Assembly (NCBI GenBank): GCA_030653935.1
Contig: JAURYL010000018.1
Location: 1 to 64,000 of the forward strand
DNA: 64,000 nt
Source of the DNA: Pseudomonadota bacterium
GTDB taxonomy: Bacteria; Pseudomonadota; Gammaproteobacteria; Burkholderiales; Thiobacillaceae
Direction: 5' to 3'
The translations under genes and the position numbers were made by a program. Under the pieces are notes generated by a model. The model was not told the origin of the DNA, made no database searches, and saw only the letters and a program-made list of their open reading frames with translations. Positions 7,714-16,305 of this stretch are shown here, one piece after another. Position 1 is the stretch's first letter. Each line of letters starts with the position of its first letter.

Positions 7714-8772
7714 TCAGGGTTTCACCGGGCCGGGTTTGGTCTTTCTTGCCGGCGCATTGGGCTGACTCGCCTTTTCCCTTTCCACCTCGGCGGCGGTCAG
7801 ATAGACGGCCTGGATCATGTCGCGGCCGATTTTCTCCTCGAATTCCTTGTGCACCGACAACATCGTCTGTTGCCAGACCACGCGATCCTTGAACGGCAGC
7901 ACGTAGATATGGGTCGTGCCGGCGGCCCTGACCTTGGCGAGGGCATCGTCATTGTCCTTCTGCGCGATGTTGCGCTCGAAAACGGTGGTTTCTTCCATGG
8001 CCTTGTTCAGGATGGCGCGCACGTCGTTGGGCAGATCGTCCCAGAACTTCTTGTTGACGATGACCGCGTAGCCGAGATACCCGTGGTCGGAGATGGTCAG
8101 GTGTCTCTGCACCTCATGCATCTTCTGGGTGTAGAGGTTGGACATGGGGTTTTCCGTGCCATCCACCACGCCCTGTTGCAGCGCCGAATACACCTCGGAG
8201 AAGGCCATCACCTGTGGATTGGCGCCCAGCGCCTTCATTTGTGCTTCCAGCACCTTGGACGACTGGATGCGCAGCTTCAGGCCCTTGAAGTCTTCCACCG
8301 AATGCAGTGGCCGGTTCGCGCTCATCTGCTTGAAACCGTTGTCCCAGAAAGCCAGGCCGGTGATGCCCTTTGGGTCGAGCAGGGAGAACAGCTTCCTGCC
8401 GATGTCGCCATCCATTACCCGGTAGAGCGTTTCCTTGTTGGGGAAGATGTAGGGCAGGTCGAACAACTCGAAGGAGCGCACACCCAGCGGCCCGAACTTG
8501 GCCAGAGAGGGCGCCAGCATCTGCACGGCGCCGATCTGCAAGGCTTCCATCTCCTCGCGGTCCTTGTACAACTGGCTGTTCGGATAGACCTCGACCTTGA
8601 CGCGGCCGCGCGTGCGTTCCTCGGCAAGTTTCTTGAAATGGTCGGCGGCGCGCCCCTTCGGCGTATCCGGCGCGACGACGTGGGAGAACTTGATGACGAT
8701 GGGATCGGCGGCTTGGCAAGTGAAGGTGGTGAAAGCCAGAACCAGCGCGGACAAGGTGGCGGAGAGTTTCAT
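7714..8772 (-). CDS. dctP: TRAP transporter substrate-binding protein, DctP type
   Basis: 352 residues from the ATG at 8772, chosen because AAAGGGG sits six bases upstream and a clean signal peptide follows (cleavage near CQA|ADP). A longer frame to 8892 has no signal logic. The mature protein begins with IVIKFSHVVAPDTPKG, then contains LKLRIQSSKVLEAQMKALGA, the segment that places the Arg contacting the substrate carboxylate in DctP proteins. It delivers a C4-dicarboxylate-like acid to the DctQ/DctM membrane complex; the exact ligand cannot be read from sequence. Confidence 0.92.
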   Translation of the reverse strand: MKLSATLSALVLAFTTFTCQAADPIVIKFSHVVAPDTPKGRAADHFKKLAEERTRGRVKVEVYPNSQLYKDREEMEALQIGAVQMLAPSLAKFGPLGVRSFELFDLPYIFPNKETLYRVMDGDIGRKLFSLLDPKGITGLAFWDNGFKQMSANRPLHSVEDFKGLKLRIQSSKVLEAQMKALGANPQVMAFSEVYSALQQGVVDGTENPMSNLYTQKMHEVQRHLTISDHGYLGYAVIVNKKFWDDLPNDVRAILNKAMEETTVFERNIAQKDNDDALAKVRAAGTTHIYVLPFKDRVVWQQTMLSVHKEFEEKIGRDMIQAVYLTAAEVEREKASQPNAPARKTKPGPVKP

Positions 8773-8884
8773 GACAACCCCTTTCTGTGCAGTGGGAATC
8801 AGGGCCATGGTAGGCCTGGGGCCTGACGCGGACAAGCTGGAAACGAAGTAATTCCGCGTGTCCAGTGCATTATTTTTGGGGGGG

Positions 8885-8980
8885 TCCATCAACGTGAAAC
8901 AAGCGCCGGTAGGAGAGCCCGCTTGCGGCCCGAAATCGCACCATAGGCGGGTTATTCGGGCCGCAAGCGGGCCCTCCTAC
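8885..8980. repeat. Palindromic element with 24-bp arms and a conserved loop
   Basis: A conserved left flank (CCATCAACGTGAAACAAGCG, 8886-8905) precedes an imperfect palindrome with arms at 8909-8932 (GTAGGAGAGCCCGC...) and 8957-8980 (...GCGGGCCCTCCTAC) around a 24-bp core at 8935-8958. A second copy at 41866-41962 has the same left flank but the core in the opposite orientation. It directly abuts MITE-like copy C. Confidence 0.8.
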
Positions 8981-8987
8981 GGGGGGG

Positions 8988-9087
8988 CCTCGAAAAACCC
9001 GTCATTCCCGCGAATGCGGGAACCCAGAGTGTTGATTCCACTGGGTTCCCGCATTCGCGGGAACGACGAGTCAGGAGTTATTCGAGG
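8988..9087. repeat. ~100-bp palindromic MITE-like element, copy C
   Basis: It has the same architecture and length as copy B (5662-5761): CCTCGAAAAACCC at the left and TTATTCGAGG at the right, with inverted GCGAATGCGGG/CCCGCATTCGC arms. It lies between the dctP promoter side and the xseA 3' end. The 387-bp gap 8773-9159 holds only this element and the adjacent palindrome. Confidence 0.85.
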
Positions 9088-9159
9088 TGCCCAGGGGGCG
9101 TGCCATGCCCCTTTAGCCAAGGCCACGGCGGCGGCCTACCTGCCGCAATGGATCACCGA

Positions 9160-10473
9160 TCAGGCTTTACCCGCGACTCGCACGCTTGCTCCGCCACGGG
9201 CAAAGCTCAGTTCGAGCATGTCCCCTTCCCGCAAGGGCGCGCCATCCCGGATGACTTTGCCCTGCGCATCGCGCGTGATGCTGTAGCCGCGCTCCAGCAC
9301 CGCCTGTGGGTTGAGGTGGCCGAGATGGGCGGCGAGGGCGGCCAGGCGGTTGCGGTCGGGGTGGTTGGCCCAGGCGCGGGAGAGGGCGGTTTGTAATCGC
9401 GCGGTTTGCTCGCGTAGCGCCATCGGTTTTGGTTTTGCCGCCTGGAAGCGTTCACTCTGGCGAACCAGGCGTTGCCGCGCCCGCTCCACCCGAGCCAGCC
9501 GCGCCAGGCGTAGGCGATCAGCCAGGTGGCCGAGATGTCGGCGTTGCTCGGCCAACTGCCGCGCGGGATGACGCAATCGCCGCGCGAGACTGTCCAGACG
9601 TTGCCCCAGCGCGTCCAGGTGACGACGCCGCGCGTGAATCTGACGTCGATTCAGATGGTCGAGATGCTGCGCGAGATCTTCACGATCCGGGGTGGCGAGC
9701 TGGGCGGCGCCGGTGGGGGTGGGCGCGCGCAGGTCGGCGACGAAATCGGCGATGGTGAAGTCGGTTTCGTGGCCGACGCCGCTGACCACTGGAATCGGGC
9801 TGCTGGCGATGGCGCGCGCGAGGCCTTCGTCGTTGAATGCCCACAGGTCTTCCAGGCTGCCGCCACCGCGCACCAGGAGCAGGACATCGCATTCCATGCG
9901 CTGGGCGGCGTGGGCCAGGGCGGCGCGCAGGCCGGCGGGCGCCTCGACGCCCTGTACCGGGGTCGGGTAGAGCACCACGGCGGCGGCAGGCCAGCGGCGC
10001 TTCAGGGTGGTGAGAACATCACGCAGCGCGGCGGCCTGCGGCGAGGTGATGATGCCGATGACGCGCGGGTAGGGGGGGAGGGCGCGTTTGCATTCCGGCG
10101 CGAACAGGCCTTCCTGTTCCAACTTCGCCTTCAGTTTGAGGAAAGCCTCGAACAGGGCACCGGCACCAGCGCGGCGCACGGCCTCGACGATGAGCTGGTA
10201 GTCGCCACGCGCTTCGTACAAGGTCGGCTGCGCGCGCACTTCCACACGGTCGCCCTCGCGCGGTTGCCAGTCGACGAACTGGTTGCGGTTGCGGAACATG
10301 GCGCAGCGCACCCCGGCCTGGGCGTCCTTGAGGGTGAAATACCAATGCCCGGAAGATGCACGGGTGAGATTGGATATTTCCCCCGCCACCCAGCATGAAG
10401 GCAGCGCCTTTTCCAGCGCCAGACGCGCGAGCCGGTTGAGTTCGGAGACGGAGAGGATAGGGGGGGAGGACAT
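9160..10473 (-). CDS. xseA: Exodeoxyribonuclease VII large subunit
   Basis: 437 residues. The N-terminal OB fold begins with LSVSELNRLARLALE and WVAGEISNLTRASSGHWYFT. The catalytic domain holds IGIITSPQAAALRDVL, LLLVRGGGSLEDLWAFNDE and SGVGHETDFTIADFVADLRAPTP, all diagnostic of XseA. With XseB it degrades single-stranded DNA in both directions during repair. The C-terminal part is the long coiled-coil arm that contacts XseB. No xseB is in the window. It follows gmhA on the same strand, separated by a repeat. Confidence 0.96.
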   Translation of the reverse strand: MSSPPILSVSELNRLARLALEKALPSCWVAGEISNLTRASSGHWYFTLKDAQAGVRCAMFRNRNQFVDWQPREGDRVEVRAQPTLYEARGDYQLIVEAVRRAGAGALFEAFLKLKAKLEQEGLFAPECKRALPPYPRVIGIITSPQAAALRDVLTTLKRRWPAAAVVLYPTPVQGVEAPAGLRAALAHAAQRMECDVLLLVRGGGSLEDLWAFNDEGLARAIASSPIPVVSGVGHETDFTIADFVADLRAPTPTGAAQLATPDREDLAQHLDHLNRRQIHARRRHLDALGQRLDSLARRLRHPARQLAEQRRHLGHLADRLRLARLARVERARQRLVRQSERFQAAKPKPMALREQTARLQTALSRAWANHPDRNRLAALAAHLGHLNPQAVLERGYSITRDAQGKVIRDGAPLREGDMLELSFARGGASVRVAGKA

Positions 10474-10488
10474 GGTGTGAGGGGTTTT

Positions 10489-10546
10489 GTAGCGCCGGCA
10501 TCCTTGCCGGCGTCTTTGAAAACAGCCGGCTGGAAGCCGGCGCTAC
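10489..10546. repeat. Two-armed GTAGCGCCGGC palindrome overlapping the gmhA stop
   Basis: The outer arms GTAGCGCCGGC and GCCGGCGCTAC pair, and each arm contains its own small GCCGGC hairpin. The terminal GTAG supplies the TAG stop codon of gmhA (10545-10543 on the minus strand). The element fills almost all of the gmhA-xseA intergenic space and may attenuate transcription between them. Confidence 0.8.
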
Positions 10547-11112
10547 AAAGGCTCCGCGAACGCTTCGTCGATCATGCCGCACCAGATGTGGCCGATGAGG
10601 ATGTGGCATTCCTGGACGCGCGCCGTTACGGTGGCCGGCACCACCAGGGCATGGGCGACCTGGTCGAGCATCTGGCCGCCGTCGCCGCCGAGCAGCCCGA
10701 TTGTGACCAGGCCCATTTCATCCGCCTGCTCCACGGCGGCGATGACATTGCCGCTGTTGCCGCTGGTGGAAATTCCGATCAGCAAATCGCCGGGACGCGC
10801 CAAGGCTTCGACCTGGCGCGCGAACACACGCTCATAACCGAAATCGTTGCCGATGGCGGTGAGCGCGGAGGTGTCGGTAGTCAGCGCGATGGCGGGGAGG
10901 GCGCGGCGATTGGTCTCGAAGCGGCAGACCATTTCAGCGGCGATGTGCTGGGCATCGGCCGCGCTGCCGCCGTTGCCGCAAAGAAAAATCCGGTTGCCGT
11001 AGCGCAGACAAGTGATCAGCTGTGCGCCGAGTTCCTGAATGGCGGCTTCTTGCGTCCGAAGCGCGTGAATTGCGTCCAGATGCGCGTCGAAGATGGCTGA
11101 AATCGAAGGCAT
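10543..11112 (-). CDS. gmhA: Phosphoheptose isomerase (SIS domain)
   Basis: 189 residues from the ATG at 11112; a TTG five codons upstream is possible but less likely. The SIS-domain phosphosugar site is seen in FLCGNGGSAADAQHIAAE and GISTSGNSGNVIAAVEQA. The C-terminal HILIGHIWCGMID holds the metal-binding His pair of GmhA. It converts sedoheptulose-7-phosphate to D-glycero-D-manno-heptose-7-phosphate, the first step of heptose supply for lipopolysaccharide core. It is divergent from hldE (54 bp apart), whose product works two steps later. The TAG stop is part of the adjacent palindrome. Confidence 0.9.
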   Translation of the reverse strand: MPSISAIFDAHLDAIHALRTQEAAIQELGAQLITCLRYGNRIFLCGNGGSAADAQHIAAEMVCRFETNRRALPAIALTTDTSALTAIGNDFGYERVFARQVEALARPGDLLIGISTSGNSGNVIAAVEQADEMGLVTIGLLGGDGGQMLDQVAHALVVPATVTARVQECHILIGHIWCGMIDEAFAEPL

Positions 11113-11166
11113 GGTGGGTTGGCCCAAGTAGAATACGCGCCGATTTAACCATTCAATTCAGCGCCC

Positions 11167-12591
11167 ATGCATTTGAAATTGCCCGATTTCTCTTCCGCCT
11201 CGGTACTGGTCGTGGGCGATGTGATGCTGGACCGCTACTGGCAAGGCTCGACGTCACGCATTTCGCCGGAAGCGCCGGTGCCGGTGGTCAAGGTGGAAGA
11301 CGACGAATTGCGCCCCGGCGGCGCCGCCAACGTGGCGCTCAACGCCGCCGCGCTCGGCGGCCAGGTGGCCCTGGTGGGCCTGGTCGGTGACGACGCCGAA
11401 GCCGGCCTGCTCGCGGAGCGATTGACCGCATGTGGGGTCAGCAGTGATTTCGTGGCTGTGCCCGGCAGCCGCACCATCACCAAACTACGCATTCTTTCCA
11501 AACACCAGCAACTCATCCGCCTGGATTTCGAGGATGGCTTCAAGGCCTGTGACGGCAGTGGCATTCTCGGCCGCTTCCTGCACGCCTTGCCGCGGGCGAA
11601 GGCGGTGGTGTTGTCCGATTACGCCAAGGGCGTGCTGCGCGATGCCCAGCCCCTGATCCGCGCCGCGCGTGAACGCGGTCTGCCGGTGGTGGTCGATCCC
11701 AAGGGCACGGATTTTCAGCGTTATCGCGGCGCGACCTTGCTGACGCCGAATCAGTCCGAGTTCGAGGCGGTGGTCGGTGTGGTACTCGACGATGCCGATC
11801 TCGCCGCCAAGGGTTGTGCCTTGCGCGATGCGCTCGATCTCGAAGCGCTTCTGGTGACCCGCAGCGAGAAAGGCATGTGCCTGCTGCAACGCGGTCACGC
11901 CCCGGTGCATCTGCCTACCCGCGCCCGTGAGGTCTACGACGTCACCGGCGCCGGTGATACCGTGGTGGCGCTCCTGGCGGCGGCCCTGGCGGCGGGCGAG
12001 TCGATGCTCGATGCGGTGGCGCTGTCCAACCTCGGTGCCGGCATCGTAGTGGGCAAGCTGGGCACGGCCACGGTCTCCCCCGCCGAACTGATGGCGGCGA
12101 TGGAGGAGCATCTGCCGATCCGTCGCGGCGCGGTTTCCGAGGACGATCTCGTCGCTCTGGTAGCGCGTGCGCGCGCCGTCGGCGAACGCATCGTCATGAC
12201 CAACGGCTGTTTCGACATCCTCCATGCCGGCCACGTCACCTATCTGCAACAGGCGCGCGCACTTGGTGACCGCCTGGTCCTGGCGGTGAACGACGACGAC
12301 TCGGTGCGTCGCCTGAAAGGGGAGACTCGCCCGGTCAACCCGCTGGAAGCCCGCTCGATCGTGCTCGCCGCGCTGGCGGCGGTGGACTGGGTAGTGCCGT
12401 TCTCGGAAGACACGCCGCAGCGCCTGATCTGCCGGGTGTGCCCGGATGTGCTGGTGAAAGGCGGCGATTACCGGCCCGAGGACATCGCCGGCGGCGAATG
12501 CGTACTGGCGGCGGGCGGCGAAGTGAAGGTGCTGCCCTTTTTGTCCGGCCATTCCACCTCCTCCATGATCGCAACCATCAAGAAGGGTTAA
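11167..12591 (+). CDS. hldE: Bifunctional heptose-7-phosphate kinase / heptose-1-phosphate adenylyltransferase
   Basis: 474 residues with two domains. Residues 1 to about 318 form a ribokinase-like kinase ([47 protein letters not shown] with the catalytic Asp). Residues about 340-474 form the nucleotidyltransferase, with [16 protein letters not shown] carrying the HxGH motif near residue 353. It phosphorylates heptose-7-phosphate at C1 and later charges heptose-1-phosphate with AMP. hldD starts three bases downstream, so the two are co-translated. Confidence 0.96.
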   Translation: MHLKLPDFSSASVLVVGDVMLDRYWQGSTSRISPEAPVPVVKVEDDELRPGGAANVALNAAALGGQVALVGLVGDDAEAGLLAERLTACGVSSDFVAVPGSRTITKLRILSKHQQLIRLDFEDGFKACDGSGILGRFLHALPRAKAVVLSDYAKGVLRDAQPLIRAARERGLPVVVDPKGTDFQRYRGATLLTPNQSEFEAVVGVVLDDADLAAKGCALRDALDLEALLVTRSEKGMCLLQRGHAPVHLPTRAREVYDVTGAGDTVVALLAAALAAGESMLDAVALSNLGAGIVVGKLGTATVSPAELMAAMEEHLPIRRGAVSEDDLVALVARARAVGERIVMTNGCFDILHAGHVTYLQQARALGDRLVLAVNDDDSVRRLKGETRPVNPLEARSIVLAALAAVDWVVPFSEDTPQRLICRVCPDVLVKGGDYRPEDIAGGECVLAAGGEVKVLPFLSGHSTSSMIATIKKG

Positions 12592-12594
12592 CCC

Positions 12595-13545
12595 ATGTAC
12601 ATCATCACCGGCGGTGCCGGCCTCATCGGCAGCAACATGGTCAAGGCGCTGAACCAGCGCGGCATTTCCGACATCCTGGTGGTCGACGACCTCAAGGAAG
12701 GCATCAAATTCAAGAACCTGGCCGATTGCGACATCGTCGATTACGTCGACCGGCTCGACTTCATCAAGCGCCTTCAGGCCGGGTGGGATTTCGGCAAGGT
12801 CGAGGGCGTGGTGCATGAAGGTGCTTGTTCCGCCACCACCGAGTGGGATGGCGAATTCATCATGAAGAACAACTTCGAGTACACCAAGACGCTGCTGCAC
12901 TGGTGCCAGGCCATCGAAGCACCGTTCATCTACGCTTCCAGCGCCTCGGTCTACGGCATGGGCCCGGTGTTTTCGGAAGAACGCCAGTACGAGAAGCCGC
13001 TCAACATGTACGCCTTCTCAAAATTCCAGTTCGACCAGTACCTGCGCTGCTATCAAAGCGCCCTCACCAGCCAGGTCTGCGGCCTGCGTTATTTCAACGT
13101 CTACGGCCCGCGCGAACAGCACAAGGGCAGCATGGCGAGTGTGGCCTTCCACTTCCATAACCAGATACTCAAGGAAGGCAGACTGAAGCTGTTCGAAGGC
13201 ACCGACGGTTACGGCAACGGCGAGCAGCTGCGCGATTTCATCCACGTCGACGACGCCGTCGCAGTGAAACTGTGGCTGCTCGACAACCCCGGCGTCTCCG
13301 GCATCTTCAACGTCGGCACTGGCCGCGCCCAGAGCTTCAACGACGTCGCGCGCGCGGTGGTCAAGTATCACGGGCACGGCGAGATCGAATACGTGCCCTT
13401 CCCCGAGCACCTCAAAGGCCGCTACCAGAGCTACACCCAGGCCGACATCTCCCGCCTGCGCCAGGCCGGCTACAGCGCCGAATTCATGACCGTGGAAGAG
13501 GGCGTGCCCAAGTACCTAGCCTGGCTGGAACAGAACCCGGCTTGA
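12595..13545 (+). CDS. hldD: ADP-L-glycero-D-manno-heptose-6-epimerase
   Basis: 316 residues, short-chain dehydrogenase fold. The nucleotide-binding turn is [18 protein letters not shown] at the N-terminus and the catalytic YAFSK motif follows SSASVYG. The segments [20 protein letters not shown] and [20 protein letters not shown] are specific to HldD. It epimerises the C6'' position to give the L,D-heptose donor used by WaaF. The gene is tightly coupled to hldE. Confidence 0.96.
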   Translation: MYIITGGAGLIGSNMVKALNQRGISDILVVDDLKEGIKFKNLADCDIVDYVDRLDFIKRLQAGWDFGKVEGVVHEGACSATTEWDGEFIMKNNFEYTKTLLHWCQAIEAPFIYASSASVYGMGPVFSEERQYEKPLNMYAFSKFQFDQYLRCYQSALTSQVCGLRYFNVYGPREQHKGSMASVAFHFHNQILKEGRLKLFEGTDGYGNGEQLRDFIHVDDAVAVKLWLLDNPGVSGIFNVGTGRAQSFNDVARAVVKYHGHGEIEYVPFPEHLKGRYQSYTQADISRLRQAGYSAEFMTVEEGVPKYLAWLEQNPA

Positions 13546-13561
13546 TGGACGCGGCGCGGGT

Positions 13562-13813
13562 ATGCCAACTATTCTTGTTCTCCTGGGATGGCGATTGTTC
13601 TTCTTTGCCAACGAGGGTAGCGAACCGATCCATGTTCACTGCCGCAATGGCGAGAGGGAGTGCAAGTACTGGCTCAATCCCGATACCTTCGATATCCAGG
13701 AGGCCGTGTCTTTCAACATGTCACCGAAGGACTCGCGGCAAATTCGCAAGATCATCTTCGAGCACTTCGATTACATCGTCGAGCAGTGGCAGGAATTCCA
13801 ACGGAGACGCTGA
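13562..13813 (+). CDS. DUF4160-domain protein
   Basis: 83 residues matching the DUF4160 pattern: MPTIL start, FFFANEGSEPIHVHCRNGE, an acidic middle (CKYWLNP) and the LRKIIxEHFDYIVEQWQEF-like C-terminal helix. The function of the family is unknown. These genes are repeatedly paired with DUF2442 genes, as here, where the partner begins two bases after the stop, and such pairs are often suspected to be toxin-antitoxin modules. The pair splits the hldD-waaF neighbours. Confidence 0.8.
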   Translation: MPTILVLLGWRLFFFANEGSEPIHVHCRNGERECKYWLNPDTFDIQEAVSFNMSPKDSRQIRKIIFEHFDYIVEQWQEFQRRR

Positions 13814-13815
13814 GC

Positions 13816-14073
13816 ATGCGGGTCTATCACCAAGTCACCAACGTCAGAATTGAAAACGGCATACTCCGCATGGATGTCGATGGGCAGGCAGCGTACAAAC
13901 CGTTGCGTGACATTTCCATCCGCCTGGCGCATGCATCCATGACTGAGCTTGAATATTTCGAGATTTCTCCCTCCGGCTATGGCATCCACTGGCCGCTGAT
14001 CGACGAAGATATTTCGATCGATGGCTTGCTCGGCATCGAGCACAGACCAGAGCAGTGGAAAAAGACCGCATAG
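13816..14073 (+). CDS. DUF2442-domain protein
   Basis: 85 residues from the ATG at 13816; longer in-frame extension would lie entirely over the DUF4160 gene. The sequence ends in ELEYFEISPSGYGIHWPLID followed by EDISIDGLLG, the hallmark of DUF2442 (EhxIyWpxlDEDIsidGLL). It is probably the DNA-binding or antidote partner of the DUF4160 protein, by analogy with other pairs; no direct evidence. The waaF start lies 10 bases downstream. Confidence 0.82.
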   Translation: MRVYHQVTNVRIENGILRMDVDGQAAYKPLRDISIRLAHASMTELEYFEISPSGYGIHWPLIDEDISIDGLLGIEHRPEQWKKTA

Positions 14074-14083
14074 AACAGCCACT

Positions 14084-15199
14084 GTGTCTTCGCCCAAGTA
14101 TTCCATCCTGATCGTCGGCCCCTCCTGGGTGGGCGACATGTTGATGGCGCAAAGCCTGTTCAAGGCACTGGCCGCGCGCGAAGTTGGCATTGAAGCAGGG
14201 CTCGAACTGGACGTGCTCGCCCCGGCCTGGTCGCACGGCATTCTCGCGCGCATGCCGGAAGTACGGCGCGCGCTGGTGGCGCCGTTTACACACGGCAGCT
14301 TCGGCCTGAAAGAACGTTGGCGCCTCGGTCGCGACCTGGCGCGTGAAGGCTACGACCAGGCCATCGTCCTGCCCAATTCCTGGAAATCCGCCCTGGTGCC
14401 CTTCTTCGCCGGTATCCCGCTGCGCACCGGCTACCTAGGTGAGTTCCGCCACGGCCTGCTCAATGACAAACGCAGGTTGGATAAACAGGGCATGCCGAGG
14501 CTGGTGGAACGTTACGCTGACCTGGCTTTCCCGGCGTGGCGTTCTGCGGACACGGTGGGTATATCGCCCACCCCCCTTTTACAAAGGGGGGCAGGGGGGA
14601 TTTCTCCAACCATCCGGCCAGCGCTTGGCCCGGGCGTTCCCCCGCAACCCCGCCTGGCCGTCCACCCGGAAGCCCAACAAGCCACGCTCACCCGTCTTGG
14701 CCTCAACCGGGAGCGTCGCATCCTCGCGCTCTGCCCCGGCGCCGAATTCGGCCCCGCCAAACGCTGGCCGGAAGCCCACTACGCGGCAGTGGCGCGCGCC
14801 AAACTGGAACAGGGCTGGCAAGTCTGGCTGTTCGGCTCGGCCAAGGATAAAGCGGTAACAGACACGATCAACCACTTGACCGGCGACCTCTGCGCCAACC
14901 TCGCCGGCCAGACCACCCTGGAAGAAACCGTCGACCTCCTCGCTTGCGCCGCCGCCGTGGTCAGCAACGACTCCGGCCTCATGCACATCGCCGCCGCCGT
15001 CGATGTCCCACTCGTCGCCGTCTACGGCTCCACCGACCCCGGCTACACGCCGCCTTACTCCGACAAGGCACAAGTGGTTCGCCTCGGCCTGGAATGCAGC
15101 CCCTGTTTCAAGCGGGAATGTCCACTGGGGCATCTGGATTGCCTGAACAAACTGGGGGCGGAAAGGGTGTTGGAGGTGATGCCGGGGTGTGTCGAATGA
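14084..15199 (+). CDS. waaF: ADP-heptose:LPS heptosyltransferase II, with an in-frame repeat insertion
   Basis: 371 residues from the GTG at 14084, which places the family start ILIVGPSWVGDMLMAQSLF near residue 8. GT9 features include the AIVLPNSWKSALVPFFAGIP segment, LCPGAEFGPAKRWPEAHYA and SNDSGLMHIAAAVDVPLVAVYG. It adds the second inner-core heptose at the cytoplasmic face of the inner membrane. Around residues 158-182 the protein carries a Pro/Gly-rich stretch (GISPTPLLQRGAGGISP) encoded by a dispersed C-run/G-run hairpin repeat. It enlarges the linker between the two Rossmann domains without breaking the frame. Confidence 0.93.
   Translation: MSSPKYSILIVGPSWVGDMLMAQSLFKALAAREVGIEAGLELDVLAPAWSHGILARMPEVRRALVAPFTHGSFGLKERWRLGRDLAREGYDQAIVLPNSWKSALVPFFAGIPLRTGYLGEFRHGLLNDKRRLDKQGMPRLVERYADLAFPAWRSADTVGISPTPLLQRGAGGISPTIRPALGPGVPPQPRLAVHPEAQQATLTRLGLNRERRILALCPGAEFGPAKRWPEAHYAAVARAKLEQGWQVWLFGSAKDKAVTDTINHLTGDLCANLAGQTTLEETVDLLACAAAVVSNDSGLMHIAAAVDVPLVAVYGSTDPGYTPPYSDKAQVVRLGLECSPCFKRECPLGHLDCLNKLGAERVLEVMPGCVE
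14571..14591. repeat. C6T3/A3G6 hairpin repeat inside waaF
   Basis: CCCCCCTTT (14571-14579) pairs perfectly with AAAGGGGGG (14583-14591) around a 3-base loop. The downstream GCAGGGGGGATTTCTCC resembles the sequences flanking the other copies at 52709-52729 and 54800-54921. The insertion keeps the waaF reading frame. Confidence 0.8.
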
Positions 15200-15252
15200 G
15201 TACGCCTACCCGCAGTTCTCGATTCCGCGGCAGGTCTTGCTAAACTCGCCGC

Positions 15253-15564
15253 ATGCGCCTCACGCCCGACCAATGCCACCTCATCCTCGCCACCGTACGC
15301 CGTCATATTTCCGGCTCGCATCGCGTATTGCTTTATGGCTCGAGACTTGACGATCAGGCGCGAGGTGGTGATGTCGATCTCCTGATAGAAAGCGATGCCG
15401 CCGTGCCGATCTTGCAGCGGGCACGCATCAAGAACGAACTGGAAGATCGACTGCATCTGCCCATCGACCTGATCGCCATTCAGCCCGGCCACGCCGCCTC
15501 GCCATTCCAGACCATCGCACTGGCCCAAGCGGTTCCGCTCGACTCACTCCGGCATGGCCACTAA
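15253..15564 (+). CDS. Minimal nucleotidyltransferase (MNT) domain protein
   Basis: 103 residues. The nucleotidyltransferase signature LLYGSR followed by GGDVDLLIE (GSx(n)DxD) is intact at about residues 26-46. Small MNT proteins usually work with a HEPN-type partner and can adenylylate it, as in MntA-HepT toxin-antitoxin systems. The partner here may be the short gene that overlaps its stop by 11 bases (15554-15727). The gene lies between waaF and a second MNT module in the lipopolysaccharide locus. Confidence 0.8.
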   Translation: MRLTPDQCHLILATVRRHISGSHRVLLYGSRLDDQARGGDVDLLIESDAAVPILQRARIKNELEDRLHLPIDLIAIQPGHAASPFQTIALAQAVPLDSLRHGH

Positions 15565-15727
15565 TCCGACCTTGCTCCAGGCGGAACGCCAACACCTCGC
15601 CAACCTGCTGGAACAGCGAAAAACCGACCCGGCATTGTTCGAGCCTCTGGCCGCCGTCAACAAGCGATTCGAGACGCTTGCACGCGACGTTTGGCGCCCT
15701 GATGCAAACACCAGCCGACTCCCATAA
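15554..15727 (+). CDS. 57-residue helical protein overlapping the MNT gene
   Basis: An intact frame from the ATG at 15554 to TAA at 15725-15727 overlaps the upstream MNT gene by 11 bases, as translationally coupled partners do. The product is mostly predicted helix (LLQAERQHLANLLEQRKTD.. then VNKRFETLARDVWRP). It is shorter than HEPN/substrate-binding partners, so it may be a truncated partner or a small antidote. I recognise no family. The gene is real only if the overlap arrangement is conserved. Confidence 0.5.
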   Translation: MATNPTLLQAERQHLANLLEQRKTDPALFEPLAAVNKRFETLARDVWRPDANTSRLP

Positions 15728-15742
15728 GCAGCGAGTGGATTC

Positions 15743-16033
15743 ATGAAACCTTCCGAGGCACTTGCAGCAAAACGCGACACCGTGCGTGAAATGGCGGGGC
15801 GTTTTCGTGCGAGCAACGTCCGGGTATTCGGATCGGTGCTGCATGGCAATGATGCCGACGACAGTGACCTTGACCTGCTGGTCGCCCCCCTTCCGGGCGC
15901 CACGCTCTTCGATTTGGGGGGGCTTCAAATCGAGCTCGAAGAGATGTTGGGTGTTCCCGTTGATCTTCTGACCCCGGCCGATTTGCCGGAAAAGTTTCGC
16001 GCGCATGTGCTCGCAGAAGCCATACCGGTATGA
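15743..16033 (+). CDS. mntA: MntA-type adenylyltransferase antitoxin
   Basis: 96 residues with the intact MNT motif RVFGSVLHG followed by DSDLDLLVAPLPG at about residues 28-52 and a C-terminal VDLLTPADLPEKFRAHVLAEAIPV typical of MntA-like proteins. In characterised systems MntA adds AMP to a Tyr of HepT and switches the toxin off. It overlaps hepT by four bases (ATGA), the standard gene order. The partner gene looks internally deleted, so the activity of the module is doubtful. Confidence 0.87.
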   Translation: MKPSEALAAKRDTVREMAGRFRASNVRVFGSVLHGNDADDSDLDLLVAPLPGATLFDLGGLQIELEEMLGVPVDLLTPADLPEKFRAHVLAEAIPV

Positions 16034-16305
16034 ACGAAAACCGCCTGCCTGACTATCTCGACCACATGATCGCAGCAGCGCGACAGGTCTACCGTTACCT
16101 CGAAAGCATGGGCAAGGAGGATTTTCTCGATCAGCATTCAGATGTGCCATGGCGCAGCATGAAAGGCATGCGCAACCGGATTGCACACGGTTACTTCGAC
16201 ATCGACCTTGAGGTGGTCCGGGAGACGACACAGACGGCATTGCTTCGGTTGCTGCCGAGCTTGCCGGTCATCCGCACTGCGGCCGAGAGCGTGCCGGGAA
16301 CATGA
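16030..16305 (+). CDS. hepT: HepT-like HEPN RNase toxin with an apparent internal deletion
   Basis: 91 residues. The N-terminal helix (PDYLDHMIAAARQVYRYL) and the C-terminal block PWRSMKGMRNRIAHGYFDID, which carries the RNRIAH (Rx4H) RNase motif, are both typical of DUF86/HepT. Family members have roughly 110 residues. The stretch normally between the two blocks (the TQDAVVRNLEIIGEAAK-type helix) is absent, an in-frame loss of about 25 residues. The catalytic motif survives but the fold is probably damaged. It overlaps mntA and the next glycosyltransferase by four bases each. Confidence 0.8.
   Translation: MNENRLPDYLDHMIAAARQVYRYLESMGKEDFLDQHSDVPWRSMKGMRNRIAHGYFDIDLEVVRETTQTALLRLLPSLPVIRTAAESVPGT

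Noticed and set aside
10489-10546. A classical rho-independent terminator after gmhA
   Set aside because: The hairpin is strong, but no T-run follows on the minus strand. It belongs to a dispersed repeat family, so it is listed as a repeat.
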